Assembly (NCBI GenBank): GCA_965225705.1
Contig: OZ245325.1
Coordinates: 1,302,001 to 1,366,000, forward strand
Direction of reading: 5' to 3'
Source of the DNA: G965225705 sp965225705
Lineage (GTDB): Bacteria; Pseudomonadota; Alphaproteobacteria; Caulobacterales; Maricaulaceae
DNA length: 64,000 bases
Below are positions 14,648-23,519 of the stretch, piece after piece. The position numbers and the translations under genes were made by a program. The notes beneath the pieces were generated by a model that saw only the letters and a program-made list of their open reading frames with translations, was not told the DNA's origin and made no database searches. Every line of letters begins with the position of its first letter. The stretch's first letter is position 1.

Positions 14648-15294
14648 TTCTGCGCCTTATAATTGGCTTCCGCCTGTTTCTTGAGAGCTGCATTGAATGC
14701 CATATAGTTCTCTGTGGCGAGTGCCTGAATGAATCCCAGCGTTTGTTCAGACGAGAGATCAATCACGGATGGATCAGTCCCTGTTACATCATCGCTTTGC
14801 ACAAAGAGCGTTTTGGTTGGCGATAAGGGCACCATAACAAATTGGTGATTGTCACTGACGGGGCCTCCCGTGACAGATGGGCCCGTCCAACCAAAGCGGC
14901 GACCTTCCTCGTAAGACCACTCAAAAGAATAGCTTAAATCTGCGTCAGCCCCGCGGTTGAGCGGGTCGCGAAGGGTCACTTGCATAATTCCGCCTTCTCT
15001 AAACTCGCCTTCAAATTTATAGTAGCTCGGGCTCCAGGATTTATCTTCGGCCATAACCGTCTCCCATACCACCTCAACAGGGGCATCAATTTCCACTTCT
15101 GTGTGAACCGTAAGATGCGTCGGTCCATGAACCGTAATGCGGTTCGGAGACGTTGGGCGATCAATAACGACAGCGGAGGAAGCAGAGGATGTTTCTACTG
15201 CATTACCTGCTTCATGATTGGTCATGTCAGCGCAGGCTACAAGACCGATCATTGCGGCCAGGGAAAGCGCAGACCTGAGAGCATGTTTCGTCAT
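14644..15294 (-). CDS. SRPBCC-domain lipoprotein
   Basis: The 216-residue protein begins MTKHALRSALSLAAMIGLVAC, a lipoprotein signal with lipobox L-V-A-C, so it should be acylated and membrane-anchored. The mature part is an SRPBCC (START/polyketide cyclase-like) fold: VEIDAPVEVVWETVM at the start, and a C-terminal helix around SSEQTLGFIQALATENYMAFN. Such domains bind hydrophobic ligands; the ligand is unknown. AAGGA before the ATG at 15294 supports this start over longer frames. It lies in a GC-richer block beside a broken dehydrogenase and a tetR remnant, but is itself intact. Confidence 0.75.
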   Translation of the reverse strand: MTKHALRSALSLAAMIGLVACADMTNHEAGNAVETSSASSAVVIDRPTSPNRITVHGPTHLTVHTEVEIDAPVEVVWETVMAEDKSWSPSYYKFEGEFREGGIMQVTLRDPLNRGADADLSYSFEWSYEEGRRFGWTGPSVTGGPVSDNHQFVMVPLSPTKTLFVQSDDVTGTDPSVIDLSSEQTLGFIQALATENYMAFNAALKKQAEANYKAQK

Positions 15295-15440
15295 AATATT
15301 ATCCTTCATGGAGATTTGAGTTTTGCGGCCTATCGGCCGTATCTGACACGTCAACAATCGGAGCTTGCTTAGAACAGGCCACCGAACAAAGAGAGCCAAA
15401 AGCGACAGCGGTCAAGATCCACGTGCGTTTTATGGACATT

Positions 15441-16374
15441 TTAAAATTCAGTCCTCAGCAGAGAATTGGATACATCCCAGAGCCGGGCCGCTGCCTGATC
15501 GTCATAGGCCCATGCGGAACGTCCCGAGAGGCCGTTATCTGGTTTTGAAATCTGGCAATCGATTAGGTACTCACCGCCTTTATCGTCTAAGGTTGGTGAA
15601 GTCGCTGCCCAGCAGCTTGTCGCAGCACCTTGTGGGATAGTTTTGCCTCCCCCTTCGCCGCCCCCATTTCGTTTTATATAATCCATCAGACGGGTCATGA
15701 CCTCATCGGTCAAATGACGACCCAGGTCCGTTTGAATGCCACCGGGGTGTAATGAGAACGCACTTATACCCTGGTCATTAAAGCGGCGGTTCAATTCTCG
15801 GGCAAACCAGACGTTTGCCGTCTTAGACTGTCCATAAGCATCAATCGGATCATAGTCCCGGTGTTGGCAATGAATATCGTCGAATCCACCGGTGCCACAT
15901 GATGGCCAGATGAGGATACGGTGACAACGCGGGACGGAGCGCCCTTCTTCAACGCACCAATCAGCAGATTGGTCAACAGGAAATGCCCAAGATGATTGGT
16001 GGCAAACTGCAATTCCCAACCTTCATCTGTTAAGGTGTACGGGCACATCATAATCCCGGCATTGTTAATCAAAATGTCAAGCTGGCTATACGATGACAAC
16101 CAGCCTTGCACAAATTCACGTATGGTGTTCGGGCGGTGCAGTTCCAAAGTACCGATGTTCACAGTTTTGCCCGTGGAATCCTTGATCCGCCCGGCTGCTT
16201 TGCTCAGCTTTTGTTGACTACGGGCGAGAAGCGTCACCTCCGCACCATGGGCCGCAAGTGCTCGGGCTGTTTCCTCACCCAGGCCACCGGAAGCTCCTGT
16301 CACCATGGCTATTTTCCGGACAGGTCAATGCCCGCCAGTACATCGTCCGTCGTTGAGGTTTTGTCAAATATCAT
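15441..16374 (-). pseudogene. Short-chain dehydrogenase/reductase broken by two frameshifts
   Basis: The parts of an SDR oxidoreductase can be read in order across three frames. From ATG 16374: MIFDKTSTTDDVLAGIDLSGK. After a break in an A tract (16312-16315): MVTGASGGLGEETARAL (NAD(P)-binding TGxxxGxG), then ILINNAGIM and VTVSSSGHHVAPVD. After a second break (about 15883): FDDIHCQHRDYD and AYGQSKTANVWFARE (catalytic YxxxK), then SLHPGGIQTD to a proper stop at 15441. Each break is explained by loss of one base from a short homopolymer. If both are real the gene is dead. The sequence resembles retinol-dehydrogenase-like SDRs; the substrate is unknown. Confidence 0.8.
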
Positions 16375-16479
16375 ATTGGGCCTATTCAGCGCCTTGTTTG
16401 ATGGCATGCTCGAAAATTACATTGACTCATTTATTTTTTGGAATTGAAAAAGTAAAAACAAAAATGTAACTTTTGTAAT

Positions 16480-16615
16480 GAAACAAAATTAACAGATAAA
16501 ACACGTCGAGATATCGTTAAGGCATCTACTGCTGAATTGAGCGAGCAAGGTTTTGCGGCAGCTGCAACACCGCGCATCGCCCTGCGCGCAAATGCCTCTC
16601 ATTCTATAATCCCGT
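16480..16615 (+). pseudogene. TetR-family regulator, N-terminal remnant
   Basis: From the ATG at 16480 a one-base shift is needed to read into KTRRDIVKASTAELSEQGF, then AAATPRIALRANASHS. That is the helix-turn-helix start of a TetR regulator (usually R-x-I-x-x-A-A-x-E-L-F-x-E-x-G-F, then T-x-x-I-A-x-x-A-x-V-S). Similarity ends around 16615 and no ligand-binding domain follows. It is divergent from the broken dehydrogenase, the classic arrangement of a TetR repressor and its target, so both seem to have decayed together. Confidence 0.6.
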
Positions 16616-17103
16616 ATAATTGCATCCATAGTCCTACTTATTATAATTCCCCCCGGATGTTGCCCATTCCGTCGAATGTCGCCCTGTCAGGCATAGGTCT
16701 TGGTCATCTTATGTGCGATGACCATGAGCCCTTTGACTTCACTATCCCGATGGATACCGAAACCAGGTGGTAAGTTCCGAATACGTTTCTCCATGAGCTT
16801 GATACTCGCTATTCCCAATCTCCAAAAAACACCGAATGAAACACCGTAGGGTGACTATTACCGATATGCTCCGGCATGCGTTATGGAGATTTTATACGCT
16901 ATTATTTGAGCTCCGCGGACCTTTGTTTAAGCTGATATACACAGATATACCTAACTCGTTGCAATGTGTGACAGGTATAAAAATTCAAGAAAGAGACGGT
17001 CGAAACATTTTTTTTCTTGCAAATCATTCTTAATTTTAGTAGGAAGAGAAATCTCGGTCCTTTATGTCCGATTCTTTTGATCGTCCAAACTTACTTTGTA
17101 TGA
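16616..17103. other. Non-coding or degraded stretch
   Basis: No intact gene is recognised between the tetR remnant and the terminator at 17104. A minus-strand stretch around 16680-16800 reads as protein-like sequence (MEKRIRNLPPGFGIHRD) ending in a stop near 16688. A 65-codon plus frame lies at 16836-17033. Neither has a known family or a clear ribosome site. Composition falls from GC-rich at the left to AT-rich at the right. Confidence 0.4.
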
Positions 17104-17135
17104 CCCGCCCATGTTTTCATGGGCGGGCTTTTTTT
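17104..17135 (+). terminator. Strong Rho-independent terminator with no gene to serve
   Basis: CCCGCCCATG (17104-17113) pairs perfectly with CATGGGCGGG (17118-17127) around a TTTT loop, and a run of seven T's follows after one C. This is a textbook intrinsic terminator on the plus strand. No intact plus-strand gene lies upstream for over 3 kb, so it ends either a small RNA transcribed from about 16.9-17.1 kb or a lost gene. Confidence 0.85.
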
Positions 17136-17323
17136 ATTATAAAAGAGAAAAAAGACTCTCTTATTGATAGTTTACACGTAAAACTTTTCCTAACACCTCT
17201 CATAAAAAATATAAGATCTTTATTTTTTCACTAAAAGGTTTTACCTTTAATTAGATAAGGCTTTAATAAAAAATTTATTCTTTTAAAAGGTTGAGGCAAT
17301 TTCTTAAAAGGATTTAAGAGACC

Positions 17324-19435
17324 GTGTTCAAAAAAATTTTTATCCCCAATCGTGGTGAAATCGCTTGTCGTATTTTTAGAACCTGCCAAAAAATGGGGAT
17401 TAAATCTGTTGTGGGGTACAGTGCTGCAGATGCTGATTCTTTAGCAGTTGAGCAAGCAGATGAAGCTATATTGTTAGGAGATGCTCCGGCCCATCAGAGC
17501 TATCTTGACATAGAAAAAGTTATTGAAGCTGCTCAAAGCGCAGAGGCTGATGCCCTCCATCCCGGTTTTGGGTTTTTGTCCGAAAACCCTCTTTTACCTG
17601 AACGCCTCAAAGAAGTGGGGATAAATTTTATCGGCCCCCATGCGCGTGCAATTTCGCTGATGGGTGATAAAATTGAATCCAGAAAGCTGGCCCAAAAGGC
17701 TGGCCTTACCATGGCAGCGGGCTCAGATGATGCTGTTGACGACCTTTCTGAAGGGTTAAGATTAGCTGAGAGCATAGGCTGGCCTGTGATGATTAAAGCC
17801 GCTGCAGGCGGCGGGGGTAAGGGGCTTCGTATTGCTTTTGATCAAAAAAGCTTTGAGGAGGGATTCCAGACAGCAGTCTCTGAAGCCCGTTCTGCTTTCG
17901 GTGACGGACGTGTTTTCCTTGAAAAATATATTGAAAGACCACGCCATATAGAAATTCAAATTCTGGCAGACCATCATGGAAATGTTCTTCATCTTAATGA
18001 GCGGGAATGCTCTGTCCAAAGGCGCCACCAGAAAATTTTAGAAGAAGCACCAAGTCCTTTTGTTGATGAGGCTTTAAGACAAGCCATGGGTCAACAGGCC
18101 TGTGCCCTTGCGCGTGCTGTTGGCTATGACAGTGCAGGAACCGTTGAGTTTATTGTTGATCAGGAAGGCAGGTTTTACTTTCTGGAAATGAATACACGCC
18201 TTCAGGTAGAACATCCTGTTACAGAAATGACGCTGGGGTTTGACCTTGTAGAGTGGATGATTCGTATTGCCGCGGGGGAGCATTTAACACTTCAGCAGGA
18301 AGAACTTTCTCCTAAAGGCTGGGCTATAGAGGCCCGCATTTATGCCGAAGATTCCTGGCGGAATTTTATGCCGTCCACAGGGCGTCTTGTCCGCTATCGC
18401 GCTCCCGGGCAAAATGTTTGTTCAAAAAAGACAGAAAATACGCAAACACACACTATAAGGCTTGATTCAGGGGTTCAGGAAGGTGATCGTATCAGCCTTT
18501 ATTATGATCCCATGATGGCGAAACTTATAGCCCACGGGGCAACAAGGGGAGAAGCTGTTAAAAGCCTGACAAAGGCTTTAGAACATTACGCCATTATGGG
18601 GGTTGAGACGAATATTCCCTTTCTTTCCTCTGTTCTTGAAGAACCCCGTTTCCTTAAAGGGGAGATTTCAACGGCTTATATTGATGAGGTTTTTCCTGAA
18701 GGTTTTCAGGAAAATATGCCACAGGGTCAGGATAAAGAACTTTTTGCGTTTATGGCTGCCTATGCCAAAACATGGGAGGTTGTACGTTCTCGAAAACAAG
18801 AAAACTTCCCGTCCTCTCCCCTGAACACGGAGAATAATTTCACAAAAACCCCACAGATTTGGGATGTTGCTTTTGGAGAAACAAACCTGCGTGTTCATCT
18901 TTGTCTTGAGTCTTTTGGAGCTTTATGCTTTGCAGAACCTCCCTCTTCTCTCAAGGAACAAGCTGCTCTGGCGCCAGTCCCACTGGACCATGAAGAGCTG
19001 CAGAAAAAGGGGAAGCGGTTTGAGACAAACTGGACACCCGGGGACTGGCTGTGTGAAGGTATGCTCAACAATGCCCCCTTTTGTATAACTCTAAAACGTC
19101 ATACAGATGGCTACCACATGCGGAGAAAAAGCTATCGTATTGATACCAGGGTCTTAAAACCTGAGGCACGTGCACTTCTTGCGTATCTGCCTGAACGCCA
19201 CTCAAAGGAATCATATCAACATATCCTAAGCCCTATGCCGGGCCTTGTTTTGTCTATAGCCGTCAGGGCAGGTGATGTTCTTAAGCCGGGACAAAACCTT
19301 CTTGTTATTGAAGCTATGAAAATGGAAAATATTTTACGTGCTGATCATACAGGCATTATCAAAGAGGTTTTATGTGCTCCAGGTGACCAGGTTGGCACCG
19401 ATCAACCACTCCTTGAGCTGGAGCAGGAAGATTAA
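17324..19435 (+). CDS. Acyl-CoA carboxylase alpha subunit (biotin carboxylase + biotin carrier)
   Basis: A 703-residue protein. It has an N-terminal biotin carboxylase (KIFIPNRGEIACRI, HPGFGFLSEN, ATP-grasp loop AAAGGGGKGLRI, NERECSVQRRHQK, EMNTRLQVEHPVTE), a middle linker domain and a C-terminal biotinyl domain. The acceptor lysine is in IEAMKMEN. It carboxylates biotin for propionyl-, methylcrotonyl- or acetyl-CoA carboxylation; the substrate depends on the partner beta subunit, which is not in the window. Domain order and length match PccA/MccA. The start is a GTG, with AAGGA and AAGAGA motifs upstream. Confidence 0.93.
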   Translation: MFKKIFIPNRGEIACRIFRTCQKMGIKSVVGYSAADADSLAVEQADEAILLGDAPAHQSYLDIEKVIEAAQSAEADALHPGFGFLSENPLLPERLKEVGINFIGPHARAISLMGDKIESRKLAQKAGLTMAAGSDDAVDDLSEGLRLAESIGWPVMIKAAAGGGGKGLRIAFDQKSFEEGFQTAVSEARSAFGDGRVFLEKYIERPRHIEIQILADHHGNVLHLNERECSVQRRHQKILEEAPSPFVDEALRQAMGQQACALARAVGYDSAGTVEFIVDQEGRFYFLEMNTRLQVEHPVTEMTLGFDLVEWMIRIAAGEHLTLQQEELSPKGWAIEARIYAEDSWRNFMPSTGRLVRYRAPGQNVCSKKTENTQTHTIRLDSGVQEGDRISLYYDPMMAKLIAHGATRGEAVKSLTKALEHYAIMGVETNIPFLSSVLEEPRFLKGEISTAYIDEVFPEGFQENMPQGQDKELFAFMAAYAKTWEVVRSRKQENFPSSPLNTENNFTKTPQIWDVAFGETNLRVHLCLESFGALCFAEPPSSLKEQAALAPVPLDHEELQKKGKRFETNWTPGDWLCEGMLNNAPFCITLKRHTDGYHMRRKSYRIDTRVLKPEARALLAYLPERHSKESYQHILSPMPGLVLSIAVRAGDVLKPGQNLLVIEAMKMENILRADHTGIIKEVLCAPGDQVGTDQPLLELEQED

Positions 19436-19543
19436 GAAAAGAAGAAAACACTAAAATCGATGTTTTCATGTTCTACACACTCTGATTTTTTTGAAAGATA
19501 AATATTTTACTCTTTTTTGATATATCCAGGAGAGACTGTTGTC

Positions 19544-21325
19544 ATGAAAAGTTGTACTATTTTTTTTACACATAAGGTTGATATGCTTATGAAAATATCG
19601 ATTCAAATATTTTTAACATTTTTTTTTCTTTCATCCTGCTCAACAGCCTCTTTTAACAAACAGGAAAAATTAATAGGACAGGGGAATTTATTCCAAAAGG
19701 GCATGGTCGCGGCAGCCCACCCTTTAGCTGTAGATGCAGGGCTTGAGATTTTGCGTGAGGGAGGTTCTGCTGCTGATGCTGCTATCGCCGTACAATCTAC
19801 ATTAAGCCTTGTAGAACCCCAGAGCTCTGGCCTTGGTGGTGGTGCTTTCATGCTTTACTATGATGCAAAAACAAAGATGACAACAGTTTACGATGGTCGC
19901 GAAAAAGCCCCCTCTGCTCTGCCTCCCTTCCCCTTTCTGGATTCACAGGGGAAGAAAAAATCTTTTCCCCAGGCACGGAGATCAGGGCTTTCTGTCGGCG
20001 TTCCAGGCGTTATGTCTCTTTTGGCAGAGGCCCATAAAGACCATGGCAACCTGCCCTGGAGACGTGGCTTTCAGCCTGCTCTTCATGTGGCACAAGAGGG
20101 TTTTTTGGTCACCCCACGCCTGCATCGTCTTATTAAACGCTATCTTGAGCCTCAAAACACCTTAAAATCAAAAGAAGTTGCAGCCTGGCTTCTAAGCCCT
20201 GAAGGCAAGGCCTGGCCTGTTGGTCACAGACTTAAAAATCCTGCCTACGCCAGGGCATTACGGCTTTTTTCGCAAAACCCGGGGGCTTTTTATGCTGCTC
20301 CCTTTTCTGAGATCCTTATTAAAGCTACGGCCGCCCCTCCTGAAGGTGGTGTCCTTACATCTCAGGATCTTAAAAATTATGAAGCCCTCAAAAAATCTCC
20401 GCTCTGTCGCGCCTATCGGGGCTATAAAATCTGTAGTGCCCCTCCCCCCGCATCTGGCGGCGTCATTCTTAATGAGATGTTGGGTTTGCTGGAAGGATTT
20501 GACATGCCTTCTTATGGACCAGAGAACGCGGAAGGATGGCATTATTTTATAGAGGCTTCACGCCTTGCTTATGCCGATCGTGATGCTTATGTGGCGGATC
20601 CGGCTTTTGTTGAAGTTCCTGTTCAAACACTTCTCAGTCAGACCTATCTTGATAAGAGACGGAAACTGATTCAAAAAAACAGGGCACAAAAACATGTTGA
20701 GGCAGGAAAAATTGACGGTTTCGGTCCTTTTTGTGACATGACCAGAGAGCCCTCCGGAACAACTCATTTTGTTATTACAGATGGGGAAGGCAATACGGTC
20801 TCTATGACGGCCAGCATTGAATCTGTCTTTGGATCACGACGCATGGCTATGGGTATACTTCTGAACAATCAGCTTACAGATTTTTCTTTTGAGAGCTCCT
20901 ATAAAAATGGCTGTATGATTGCCAATGCCTCAGCCCCTGATAAACGCCCACGGTCTTCTATGTCACCTGTGATTGTCTTTGATAAAAAAGGTGAATTTGT
21001 TCTTGCGGTTGGTTCCCCCGGGGGAAATTCTATTCCAGCCTATGTTCTTAAAGTCCTTATTGGTGTTCTTGACTGGAGCTTACCCCTTCAAAAAGCCCTT
21101 GATTTACCTAATATTGTTGCGCGTGGCTCGGTGACACGTCTTGAAAAGGGAAATTTCTCTCCTCTGCTTATCAGGAAGCTAGAAAATATGGGCCATATTA
21201 TTGACAGTACAAAGGGAGAAAATTCTGGCCTCCATGCCATAAGACGACACAAAAATGGCCTTTTGGAAGGTGCTGCGGACTTCCGCCGGGAGGGCAAGGC
21301 CGAAAGCATAGCTCTTTCTCCATAA
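19544..21325 (+). CDS. ggt: Gamma-glutamyltransferase, lipoprotein type
   Basis: The enzyme transfers or hydrolyses the gamma-glutamyl group of glutathione in the periplasm. GMVAAAHPLAVDAGLEILREGG and SGLGGGAFMLYYD open the large subunit. EPSGTTHFVITD contains the Thr-Thr at which the precursor self-cleaves and which becomes the nucleophile, and RPRSSMSPVI and GSPGGNSIPAYV complete the active site. A lipobox (FLSSC) follows a hydrophobic stretch, so it is probably membrane-anchored. I prefer the ATG at 19544 with CCAGGAGAG upstream; ATGs at 19583 and 19589 would give shorter signal peptides. Confidence 0.95.
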   Translation: MKSCTIFFTHKVDMLMKISIQIFLTFFFLSSCSTASFNKQEKLIGQGNLFQKGMVAAAHPLAVDAGLEILREGGSAADAAIAVQSTLSLVEPQSSGLGGGAFMLYYDAKTKMTTVYDGREKAPSALPPFPFLDSQGKKKSFPQARRSGLSVGVPGVMSLLAEAHKDHGNLPWRRGFQPALHVAQEGFLVTPRLHRLIKRYLEPQNTLKSKEVAAWLLSPEGKAWPVGHRLKNPAYARALRLFSQNPGAFYAAPFSEILIKATAAPPEGGVLTSQDLKNYEALKKSPLCRAYRGYKICSAPPPASGGVILNEMLGLLEGFDMPSYGPENAEGWHYFIEASRLAYADRDAYVADPAFVEVPVQTLLSQTYLDKRRKLIQKNRAQKHVEAGKIDGFGPFCDMTREPSGTTHFVITDGEGNTVSMTASIESVFGSRRMAMGILLNNQLTDFSFESSYKNGCMIANASAPDKRPRSSMSPVIVFDKKGEFVLAVGSPGGNSIPAYVLKVLIGVLDWSLPLQKALDLPNIVARGSVTRLEKGNFSPLLIRKLENMGHIIDSTKGENSGLHAIRRHKNGLLEGAADFRREGKAESIALSP

Positions 21326-21499
21326 ACTTTTCCCCAAAAAAAACCCTGTTAAAATTCCTCTTCCTGTCTCTTGACATAAAAAAGGATTCAGCCAAAACTA
21401 CATGTATTCTATGCCTTTAAATGGCATCTTCATGACCTTTTTCCAAACATAAGAGACACCTTCTTCTTTTTAAGAATAGTCGCTATAAAAGAGTTTTCT

Positions 21500-22258
21500 A
21501 TGGACACACATAAAGAGAGTTTAGAGCATTCTGCTTCATCTGGTTTATGTGCAGAAGGTTTAGGAAAATCTTATTTCAAACGTGATATTATTAAAAACAT
21601 CAGTCTTCATGTTAAGCGTGGAGAAATTGTTGGTCTTTTAGGACCCAATGGCGCAGGAAAAACAACATTTTTTTATATGATCACGGGTCTTATCAAAGCA
21701 GACTCAGGTCGTATCACGCTTGACGGAGACGATATTACCTTTCTTCCTATGTATCAGCGTGCCCGCTTAGGTATTGGCTATCTTCCCCAGGAAAGTTCTA
21801 TTTTCAGGGGCCTCAATGTCTGGAATAACATTATGGGGGTCGTTGAACTTCATGAACGGGATAAAAAGAAACAAAAAGAGATCACAGAAGGTCTTCTGGA
21901 AGAGCTCCATATTATGCATATCGCAAAATCCTCATCCCTGTCCCTTTCCGGTGGGGAGCGTCGCCGGGTTGAAATTGCGCGTGCTCTGGCTTCCCGTCCT
22001 TCTTTCATGCTTTTGGATGAACCTTTTACAGGCATTGATCCTTTAGCTATTGCAGATATATCCGGTTTAATCCGTTTTCTTAAAAACCGTGGTATTGGTA
22101 TTTTAATTACAGATCATCAGGTACGTGAAACACTCGATATCGTTGACAGAGCTTCCATACTTTATGATGGAGACCTTCTTTTTGAAGGCTCCCCAAAAGA
22201 TGTCTTATCCAATGAAGCCGTGCGCAGGGTTTATCTTGGTGATCGTTTTATGAACTGA
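21500..22258 (+). CDS. lptB: LPS export ABC transporter ATP-binding protein
   Basis: LptB powers extraction of lipopolysaccharide from the inner membrane with LptFG and LptC. It has Walker A GPNGAGKTT, Q-loop YLPQESSIF (the LptB-specific form), signature LSGGERRR, Walker B FMLLDEPFTGIDP and switch His in ITDHQV. The length of 252 residues includes a short N-terminal extension. In most proteobacteria lptC, lptA and rpoN adjoin it; here it stands alone between ggt and a convergent reductase gene. Confidence 0.95.
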   Translation: MDTHKESLEHSASSGLCAEGLGKSYFKRDIIKNISLHVKRGEIVGLLGPNGAGKTTFFYMITGLIKADSGRITLDGDDITFLPMYQRARLGIGYLPQESSIFRGLNVWNNIMGVVELHERDKKKQKEITEGLLEELHIMHIAKSSSLSLSGGERRRVEIARALASRPSFMLLDEPFTGIDPLAIADISGLIRFLKNRGIGILITDHQVRETLDIVDRASILYDGDLLFEGSPKDVLSNEAVRRVYLGDRFMN

Positions 22259-22338
22259 CGTCACCAAGACCTTATAAAACTACTAAGGACATTAAACCCC
22301 CAATCTCAATCCTGTACTATATTATCACATAAGACCAT

Positions 22339-23433
22339 TTATTTGACACCAAGCTTACGTTGTAAGTCCGTTGAAGCTGTTGTGTACTGGAAACGCAGTT
22401 TGCGATCCGGATACACATAAGCAAAAGCAGCCTGTGCCATCAAAGCTGCCTCATGGAAACCTGAAAGAATGAGTTTCAGTTTACCGGGATAGGCATTAAT
22501 ATCACCAATAGCAAAAATTCCCGGCGTTGAGGTTTCAAATTTTTCTGTATCAACAGGAATAAGGTTTTCATGCAGATGAAGGCCAAAATCTGCAAGGGGT
22601 CCTAATTTCATGGTAAGGCCATAAAAAGGGAGAAGAACATCTGTCCTGACCTGTGTCACACTTCCATCACCAGATGCAATATCCACAGCTGTTAGCTGTC
22701 CTTCTGTTCCATGGAGGGCTTTCATTTGCCCGATCATAAGGCTGAGTTTCCCTTCCTCCACCAAAGCACGCATTTTGTTTACGCTGTCAGGAGCAGCACG
22801 AAAAGAATCACGACGATGGACAAGTGTTATGCTCTCCGCCACAGGCTGAAGAGCCAGCGCCCAGTCCAGCGCCGAATCCCCCCCCCCTGCTATTGTAATA
22901 TGTCGCCCACGTAGATCATCTATACGTTTGACAGCATAGAACACACTTTTATTTTCATAAATGTCAAGTTGAGGTAAAGGGGGTTTTTTAGGGTGGAAAG
23001 CCCCGCCACCCGCGGCAATGACAACAGCTTTTGCCTCAAGGGCCGTATTTTCATCTGTCTTTAAGGACCAGCCTGTCTCTGTTTTTTTAAGTTCTTTAAC
23101 CATTTGGCTAAGATGAAAAACAGGCTTAAAAGGATCAATTTGTTCCATGAGCCTGTCCGTCAGGCCCTGACCACTGATCACAGGCCAGGCAGGAATGTCA
23201 TAAATAGGTTTTTCGGGATACAGCTCTGCACATTGTCCACCGGGTCTGTCTAAAATATCAACAAGATGGGCCTGAACATCCAAAAGGCCAAGCTCAAAGA
23301 CGGCAAAAAGGCCAACGGGCCCCGCTCCAATAATAGCGATATCGGTTGTGTGTGTGCCACCGGGGTCCATAATATGGGGGGCAGGAGTTTGGGAATAAGG
23401 GCTGTTTGCTGATGAAGCTCGATCAGAAGACAT
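22339..23433 (-). CDS. Ferredoxin/flavodoxin-NADP reductase, thioredoxin-reductase-like type
   Basis: The two-dinucleotide-binding fold shows FAD binding at DIAIIGAGPVGLFAVFELG, the RPGGQC segment, NADPH binding at ITIAGGGDSALDWALAL, and a C-terminal FAD motif GIFAIGDINAYPGKLKLI. No CxxC redox pair is present, which separates it from thioredoxin reductase. The pattern fits type-2 ferredoxin-NADP reductases (YumC-like), which pass electrons between NADPH and ferredoxin or flavodoxin. AAGGA upstream picks the ATG at 23433 (364 residues) rather than 23460. Confidence 0.88.
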   Translation of the reverse strand: MSSDRASSANSPYSQTPAPHIMDPGGTHTTDIAIIGAGPVGLFAVFELGLLDVQAHLVDILDRPGGQCAELYPEKPIYDIPAWPVISGQGLTDRLMEQIDPFKPVFHLSQMVKELKKTETGWSLKTDENTALEAKAVVIAAGGGAFHPKKPPLPQLDIYENKSVFYAVKRIDDLRGRHITIAGGGDSALDWALALQPVAESITLVHRRDSFRAAPDSVNKMRALVEEGKLSLMIGQMKALHGTEGQLTAVDIASGDGSVTQVRTDVLLPFYGLTMKLGPLADFGLHLHENLIPVDTEKFETSTPGIFAIGDINAYPGKLKLILSGFHEAALMAQAAFAYVYPDRKLRFQYTTASTDLQRKLGVK

Positions 23434-23519
23434 GAATAATTTTCCTTTTTGTCTTTTCAAAAGAAGAATAGTATAGGGATTATACTCTTTGCCATGGCCT
23501 TTATATGGAGACCATTACC

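Noticed and set aside
16680..16800. Possible transposase tail on the minus strand
   Set aside because: The readable peptide matches no family I can name. No terminal inverted repeats or target duplications are seen.
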